Source: Planctomycetota bacterium
Lineage (GTDB): Bacteria; Planctomycetota; B15-G4; JADJEK01
Assembly: GCA_016709145.1 (NCBI GenBank)
Contig: JADJEK010000019.1
Location: forward strand, 1 to 29,999
Direction of reading: 5' to 3'
Length of the DNA stretch: 29,999 nucleotides
The notes beneath the pieces are model-generated. The model made no database searches. It was not told the origin of the DNA and worked only from the letters and a program-made list of their open reading frames with translations. Shown one piece after another: positions 25,885 to 29,999 of this stretch; the stretch's first letter is position 1, and every line of letters begins with the position of its first letter. Both the position numbers and the translations under genes were made by a program.

Positions 25885-25907
25885 GCCGCACGGGACGAGC
25901 GTGCGGC
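25885..25907 (-). promoter_or_regulatory. Hairpin directly abutting the comM start codon
   Basis: Read on the minus strand, GCCGCACG, a seven-base loop and CGTGCGGC form a perfect eight-pair GC-rich stem whose last base touches the ATG at 25884. No T-run follows, so it is not a standard terminator. It occupies the place where a ribosome site would lie, and could limit translation of comM or mark the end of the upstream message. Confidence 0.5.
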
Positions 25908-25931
25908 GCTGGAGTTACCGACGCTTCGCGG

Positions 25932-27089
25932 TCATTTCGCCGGCGCGCCCTGCGACCAGGCTTCCCAGCGCGTGACGTCGTCGCCGAAATCCTGACCCGT
26001 CAGCATGCTCAACACGCGGACGACGTGCGCGCGCTCGGCCACGCTGATGCCTCGCCCGCTGACACCGGCGACAGCGACGTCGAGCACGATTCCCTCTTGG
26101 AGGATGCTGACGATCGGTTGCGCGATGACGGAGGCTTGCGCGATCTCGGTGTCGAAATCGGACACGATCGACACCTGCTTCGTGAACGCCACGTTGTTGC
26201 GCGTCACGCCCGCGTTGGTCGACGCGCGCTTCAACATGTGGATGAGCGACCCGATCGCGCGCGGATCCCGGAGCTCCTCGAGCGCATCGAGTGCGGCCGT
26301 GCGCAGGCGCGGATCGTCCTGACGCAGGGCGCGCACGAGCGGATAGATCACGCCGTCTTCTTCGTAGGCCTTCACGGCCGCCATCGCGACCTTGCGCACG
26401 TCGGCGTCGCGGTCGAACAGCATGCGTTCGATGACGGGTTCGATGGTTCCGTCGGGCGTCGTGAATGCGAGCAACTCGAGGCTCGTGGTGCGGATCTTCG
26501 GCGTCACGTCGAGCAGCCCGCGCAACAGGATCGGCGTCACGTCGGAGCGCAGGATCACGTCGCGCAGACGCGCGTTCGCGAGCAACGCCGTGGCCGGCTT
26601 CTTGCCGCCGGCCAACGACAACAGGCGCCACGCGCTGGTGTCGTCGAGCACGTCGATCGAGCGAACGCCGGCGATCGGGAGCTCGAGGAACTCCGGCGGC
26701 AGTTCGACGTCGACCTTCGGATCGAGCGTTGCCGCGGCCGACAGCGCGCGGTCGGCGAGTTCGATGGCTTCGTCGTCGAGTCCCTTGCGCAGGGCCCACG
26801 CGATCAACGGGACGGCGGTTGCCGGTTCGCGATCGACGTCGACGGACTTCCGCAACGCATCGAACGACTTCTGCAGCGACGCGCGCGACTCGAGCAGGAC
26901 GACGTCGTCGCGAGGCACGTCGACGTCGCGCGTCGATGTCCGCACGACGAGATCCACCGCAGGATCGGAGTCGACGACGGTCCCGATCAGCGTCGAACCA
27001 TCGCGAAGGTGGACGACTTCGGCCGACGCGGGCGACGAGGCGACGACCACGGCGACGACCGTGGGATAAACGTAGTTCCAGAAGCTCAT
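25932..27089 (-). CDS. Secreted HEAT-repeat protein between comEC and comM
   Basis: This 385-residue protein starts with a signal peptide (FWNYVYPTVVAVVVASSPASA, cut before EVV). Next is a small beta-type domain, EVVHLRDGSTLIGTVV...VDVPRDDVVLLES, of the pattern often seen in Sm-like or SH3-like barrels of secreted proteins. From about residue 170 come HEAT-like helical pairs: VTPILLRGLLDVTPKIRTTS, EPVIERMLFDRDADVRKVAM, YPLVRALRQDDPRLRTAALD and RDPRAIGSLIHMLKRAST. ATG 27089 follows GGAGG with suitable spacing; the reading frame extends upstream, but only this start gives a signal peptide. The gene lies 46 bases after comEC and 47 before comM, on the same strand, so it is probably in one operon with them. 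The role is unknown; a periplasmic scaffold is inference. Confidence 0.8.
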   Translation of the reverse strand: MSFWNYVYPTVVAVVVASSPASAEVVHLRDGSTLIGTVVDSDPAVDLVVRTSTRDVDVPRDDVVLLESRASLQKSFDALRKSVDVDREPATAVPLIAWALRKGLDDEAIELADRALSAAATLDPKVDVELPPEFLELPIAGVRSIDVLDDTSAWRLLSLAGGKKPATALLANARLRDVILRSDVTPILLRGLLDVTPKIRTTSLELLAFTTPDGTIEPVIERMLFDRDADVRKVAMAAVKAYEEDGVIYPLVRALRQDDPRLRTAALDALEELRDPRAIGSLIHMLKRASTNAGVTRNNVAFTKQVSIVSDFDTEIAQASVIAQPIVSILQEGIVLDVAVAGVSGRGISVAERAHVVRVLSMLTGQDFGDDVTRWEAWSQGAPAK

Positions 27090-27135
27090 GAAGACCCTCC
27101 GTCCCGGGCAGAGGCGGCGACCGCACTGTATCGGC

Positions 27136-29634
27136 TCACTCGCGGCCCGGTAACTCGAGCTCCAGAACTTCGTTCGACGACCATCCGGACAGTTCGGCGC
27201 GACTGCGCCGAAGTCCTGGAGCCGCAGCGCCTTGTGGTATGAACCGGAGCCGGATGGCACCGTGTTCGGACGTCGACCAGAGTTCCGCGCCGACGCGCCG
27301 CGCCAAGCGGATGCCCTCTCCGCGGGGCAGTGGCCCGCGCCGACTCGCCAGCGCCAGTCGCGGCGCGACGCGCTCGAGCAGGATCCCGAGCCTCGGTTCG
27401 CGCTGACCGTGGTGGGGCAGCACGAGGACGTCGGACCTCAAGGCGGCCGTCGTCGCGAGCAACGCGTCGATGCCGGCGGTCTCGATGTCGCCCGCGACCA
27501 AGATCGACCCGGCACGATGGACGATGCGCAGCACGAGGCTCGTGTCGTTGCTGCTGCGCTGCGCGTCGTCGCCCGCGGGTGCGAGCACGTCGATGCGCAG
27601 CTCGTCCGTGTCGACGATGCGCGTGCCGGCGCCTGCGACGTCGATCGGAACTCCGTGCGCTCGCGCGGCATCGAGCACGGCGCGTGCGGTCGGCGTCCGC
27701 GCGAAACCCGGCCCGTGGACCAAGCGAGCGACGCGGCCCGCGCGCACCAGAGATGCTGCGCCGTTGATGTGATCGGCGTCGCCGTGCGTCAACACGAGCA
27801 GGTCGATCGACGTGACGTGGAGCGCATCCAGCGCGGGCAGCAGCAAGCGCTCGCCGCAGTCGTCGCGTCCGAGAGCGCCGGCATCGATGAGCACGGTCGG
27901 GCGTTGCTCGGCGCGCACGAGCAGCGCTTGCCCGTGGCCGACGTCGAACACATGCGCTTCCAAGCCGACGACGTCGGTCGACGGTGCGACCGCCACGAAC
28001 CACGTCACGACACCGATCCCGAGCGCGATCCTCGTGCGTCGTTCCATCCAACACACCAACGCGGCGAGGCCGAGCGCGAATGGCGCGACGCGCTCCCGCG
28101 GCAGTTCGACGATCGCATGCGGCAAGCCGGCAGCCGCGACGACGAGGTCCGCGAATCGCTCCAGCATCCAACTGCATGCGGAATGCACCGGCGCGAGCCC
28201 GCCGCCGAGCGCGAACTGTGGCAGTTCCAGTGCGGCGAGTGCGAAGGCCATCACGAACCACGGCGTGAGCACGACGGTCAGCAGAGGTGACCACGGGGCG
28301 ACGCGACCGAAGTGGAACACGAGGAACGGGAGCGTCCACAGCGAGGCGCGCACGGATGTGCGCAGCGCGAACAGCGCGGGTTCGACGAACCGACCCAGGC
28401 GTGTCGATCGACGCCGGTCGGCCGCGGGCATCGTGACCAAACCGAGTACGGCGGCGAACGACAGTTGGAAGCCCGGCCGGAACACGTCGGCTGGGTCGCA
28501 AAGCGCCAGCACGATCGCGGCGATCGCGACCGGGGCGAGCGCCGGCGTGGTTCGGCTCGCCAGCGCGCACAAGCGAGCGATGCTGAAGCCGACGGCGCTG
28601 CGGACCACGGGAGCCCCGGCGCCGGCCAGGCCGGCGTAGAGCAACGCGAACGCGATCGCGCCGAGATCGGTCGCGCGTGGTGGACAGACGAGCGACAGCG
28701 CGCCGCGTGCCGCGCCCACCAGCAGCACGATGTGGAATCCGCTGATCGCGATCAGGTGGATCAAGCCGGTCGCGAGCAACGCGTCTTCGTCGTGCTCCGC
28801 GAGATCATCGCGGACGTCGACGAGCAGTGCCGCCGCGAGACCCGCGGCGCGCGGCGACAGCACGGAACGCAGATGCGCGACGAAGTACTCCCGCGTCGCC
28901 TCGAGCCACGCGGATGGCGACAGCGGCGCCGCGTCGCGGACGATGGTCAGCGCCCGGGGCTCGTCGACCTCGACGACCAGGACCACACCCGCGCGACGCA
29001 GATCCGCGCGCGCATCGCGCTGTCCGGGGTTGCGCGGCCCCCCGACCGCTCGCACGAGGCCGGACGCGCGCAGCCGCGCTCCCGCGCGCAGGCCCTTGGG
29101 CAGATCCTGCACGAGCCAATGCACGTCGCCGTCGATCGCGCGTTCGCCGAGTCCAGCGTCGATGCGCGCATCGCTCAACACCAAGCGCCGGACGCGCGGT
29201 GTCCGTCGACCTCCCTGCGCACCGGGTGCGTCGATCGGTGCCGGAGTCGGGGCGCGCACGAGCGTCCCTTCGACGCGAATCAGCAGCCCGGGTTCGAGTC
29301 CGGTGATGGCGCGCGGGATCGTCGCGACGCGAAGCGCGCCGACCGCGACGCAAGCGACCATCAGCGCCACCCGCAGTCCGGCTTGTGGATGAGCGTGCGC
29401 ACGGGCGAGCAACAACAACACCGAACCGGCGACCAGCGCGAATGCGCCAGGGATCGCCGCATCGCTTCCGGCACCGTCGCCGACCACGATGCCAAGCAGC
29501 ACCCCGGCCGCGGCGAGGAACCACGGATCGAACACCAGGGTGCCGGGCTCGCGACGCGATGCGCGGGCGGCCGAGTCGGCTTGACGCCATCCATGGTCCA
29601 TGGCGGTCGGACGCGCGACGGTCGCCGGAGTCAC
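27136..29634 (-). CDS. comEC: DNA uptake channel protein ComEC/Rec2
   Basis: ComEC carries single-stranded DNA through the inner membrane in natural transformation. The 832-residue protein shows the full domain order. N-terminal membrane helices come first, then a soluble OB-type region (~110-240) and the competence domain with GLIHLIAISGFHIVLLVG (~285-305), followed by many further helices. The C-terminal metallo-beta-lactamase domain contains HVFDVGHGQALLVRAE (~557), the metal motif THGDADHINGA (~614), SLVLRIVHRAGSILVAGDIE and LPHHGQ. The metal ligands (HxDxDH) appear intact, so nuclease activity is possible. Start GTG 29634 and in-frame ATG 29601 are both possible; neither has a clear ribosome site. 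It is divergent from coaD and heads the minus-strand run with the HEAT protein and comM. Confidence 0.93.
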   Translation of the reverse strand: MTPATVARPTAMDHGWRQADSAARASRREPGTLVFDPWFLAAAGVLLGIVVGDGAGSDAAIPGAFALVAGSVLLLLARAHAHPQAGLRVALMVACVAVGALRVATIPRAITGLEPGLLIRVEGTLVRAPTPAPIDAPGAQGGRRTPRVRRLVLSDARIDAGLGERAIDGDVHWLVQDLPKGLRAGARLRASGLVRAVGGPRNPGQRDARADLRRAGVVLVVEVDEPRALTIVRDAAPLSPSAWLEATREYFVAHLRSVLSPRAAGLAAALLVDVRDDLAEHDEDALLATGLIHLIAISGFHIVLLVGAARGALSLVCPPRATDLGAIAFALLYAGLAGAGAPVVRSAVGFSIARLCALASRTTPALAPVAIAAIVLALCDPADVFRPGFQLSFAAVLGLVTMPAADRRRSTRLGRFVEPALFALRTSVRASLWTLPFLVFHFGRVAPWSPLLTVVLTPWFVMAFALAALELPQFALGGGLAPVHSACSWMLERFADLVVAAAGLPHAIVELPRERVAPFALGLAALVCWMERRTRIALGIGVVTWFVAVAPSTDVVGLEAHVFDVGHGQALLVRAEQRPTVLIDAGALGRDDCGERLLLPALDALHVTSIDLLVLTHGDADHINGAASLVRAGRVARLVHGPGFARTPTARAVLDAARAHGVPIDVAGAGTRIVDTDELRIDVLAPAGDDAQRSSNDTSLVLRIVHRAGSILVAGDIETAGIDALLATTAALRSDVLVLPHHGQREPRLGILLERVAPRLALASRRGPLPRGEGIRLARRVGAELWSTSEHGAIRLRFIPQGAAAPGLRRSRAELSGWSSNEVLELELPGRE

Positions 29635-29659
29635 CGTGCGAGTTCGTCTTGGCGACTGC

Positions 29660-29665
29660 TACGAT
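29660..29665 (+). promoter_or_regulatory. Candidate -10 box of coaD
   Basis: TACGAT, preceded by GC, lies 27 bases before the coaD ATG. Transcription would start near 29672, leaving a short leader that carries AAGGAA as ribosome site. The upstream region has no clear -35. Confidence 0.35.
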
Positions 29666-29692
29666 GCCGCCCCGCAACCGAAGGAACCTCGC

Positions 29693-29999
29693 ATGGGCGC
29701 CGCGATCTACCCGGGCACGTTCGACCCCGTGACCTTCGGTCACCTCGATTTGATCGAGCGCGGCAGCCGGCTGTTCTCGCGTCTGGTGGTTGCCGTCGCG
29801 CGCAACTTCGACAAGCGCCCCGTGTTCAGCGCGGAAGAGCGCGTCCAGATGCTGCGCGAGCTCACCGCCCGGATCCCGAACGTCGAGGTCGACTCGTTCG
29901 ACGGTCTGATCGTCGAGTACGCGCGCCGCCGTCAGGTGCCGTGTCTGTTGCGCGGCCTCCGCACGATCTCGGACTTCGAATACGAGTTCCAGATGGCGT
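29693..29999 (+). CDS. coaD: Phosphopantetheine adenylyltransferase (5' part, cut by window end)
   Basis: CoaD joins AMP from ATP to 4'-phosphopantetheine, the fourth step of coenzyme A synthesis. About 102 codons of the usual ~160 are present; the gene continues beyond the window. The N-terminus AIYPGTFDPVTFGHLDLIER carries the nucleotidyltransferase T-x-G-H motif (TFGH), followed by VAVARNFDKRPVFSAEER and the conserved LLRGLRTISDFEYEFQMA, which contacts substrate and is diagnostic for bacterial CoaD. ATG 29693 is preceded by AAGGAA at 29681-29686. It is divergent from comEC with 58 bases between the starts. Together with coaX at 376 the window covers two non-adjacent steps of the pathway. 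Confidence 0.95.
   Translation, partial: MGAAIYPGTFDPVTFGHLDLIERGSRLFSRLVVAVARNFDKRPVFSAEERVQMLRELTARIPNVEVDSFDGLIVEYARRRQVPCLLRGLRTISDFEYEFQMA

Overview
This is GC-rich bacterial DNA (G/C third positions, many GTG starts, tightly packed and often overlapping genes). It has the genes of a Gram-negative cell with type IV pili: pilT-pilB-pilC, prepilins and a prepilin peptidase. It also has a secretion-type PDZ protein, secreted Ig-like and glycine-rich proteins, type III pantothenate kinase, a YfhO-type membrane protein and a futalosine-type amidohydrolase. The combination fits a Planctomycetota-like or similar deep-branching GC-rich lineage. That placement is inference; the window holds no rRNA. 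I saw no tRNA, insertion sequence, prophage or CRISPR array.

Layout. (1) 3-3211, plus strand: a tight operon with the 3' end of a GspC-like PDZ protein, coaX, a secreted Ig-like-fold protein and an enlarged prepilin peptidase. (2) 3352-5410: an EF-G-like GTPase interrupted by a one-base frameshift, followed by a 389-base GC-rich spacer with short repeats. (3) 5800-12157: the pilus locus pilT, pilB (also frameshifted by one base), pilC, a membrane-anchored TPR protein and two related prepilins separated by a strong rho-independent terminator. (4) 12183-13250, minus: a membrane-anchored alpha-helical (HEAT-like) protein. (5) 13703-16885: a 1060-residue secreted glycine-rich protein behind a recognisable promoter. 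(6) 16968-20220, plus: an MqnX-like amidohydrolase, an NrnA-type DHH phosphoesterase and a calcineurin-type phosphoesterase. (7) 20240-24369: two divergent large membrane proteins (GT39-like and YfhO-like) whose -10 boxes lie almost on their start codons. (8) 24370-29634, minus: comEC, a secreted HEAT-repeat protein and comM. (9) 29693 to the window end: coaD, truncated by the window edge.

How it fits together. Pilus assembly and retraction (PilB, PilT, PilC, PilD, two prepilins), the ComEC DNA channel and the ComM branch-migration ATPase together suggest natural transformation. Two HEAT-like proteins of unknown role sit beside these genes. CoaX and CoaD are two steps of coenzyme A synthesis, at opposite ends of the window. 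Two independent single-base frameshifts in otherwise intact conserved genes look more like sequence errors than decay. A recurring intergenic CTANNNT hexamer-plus-C looks like the local -10 promoter element.
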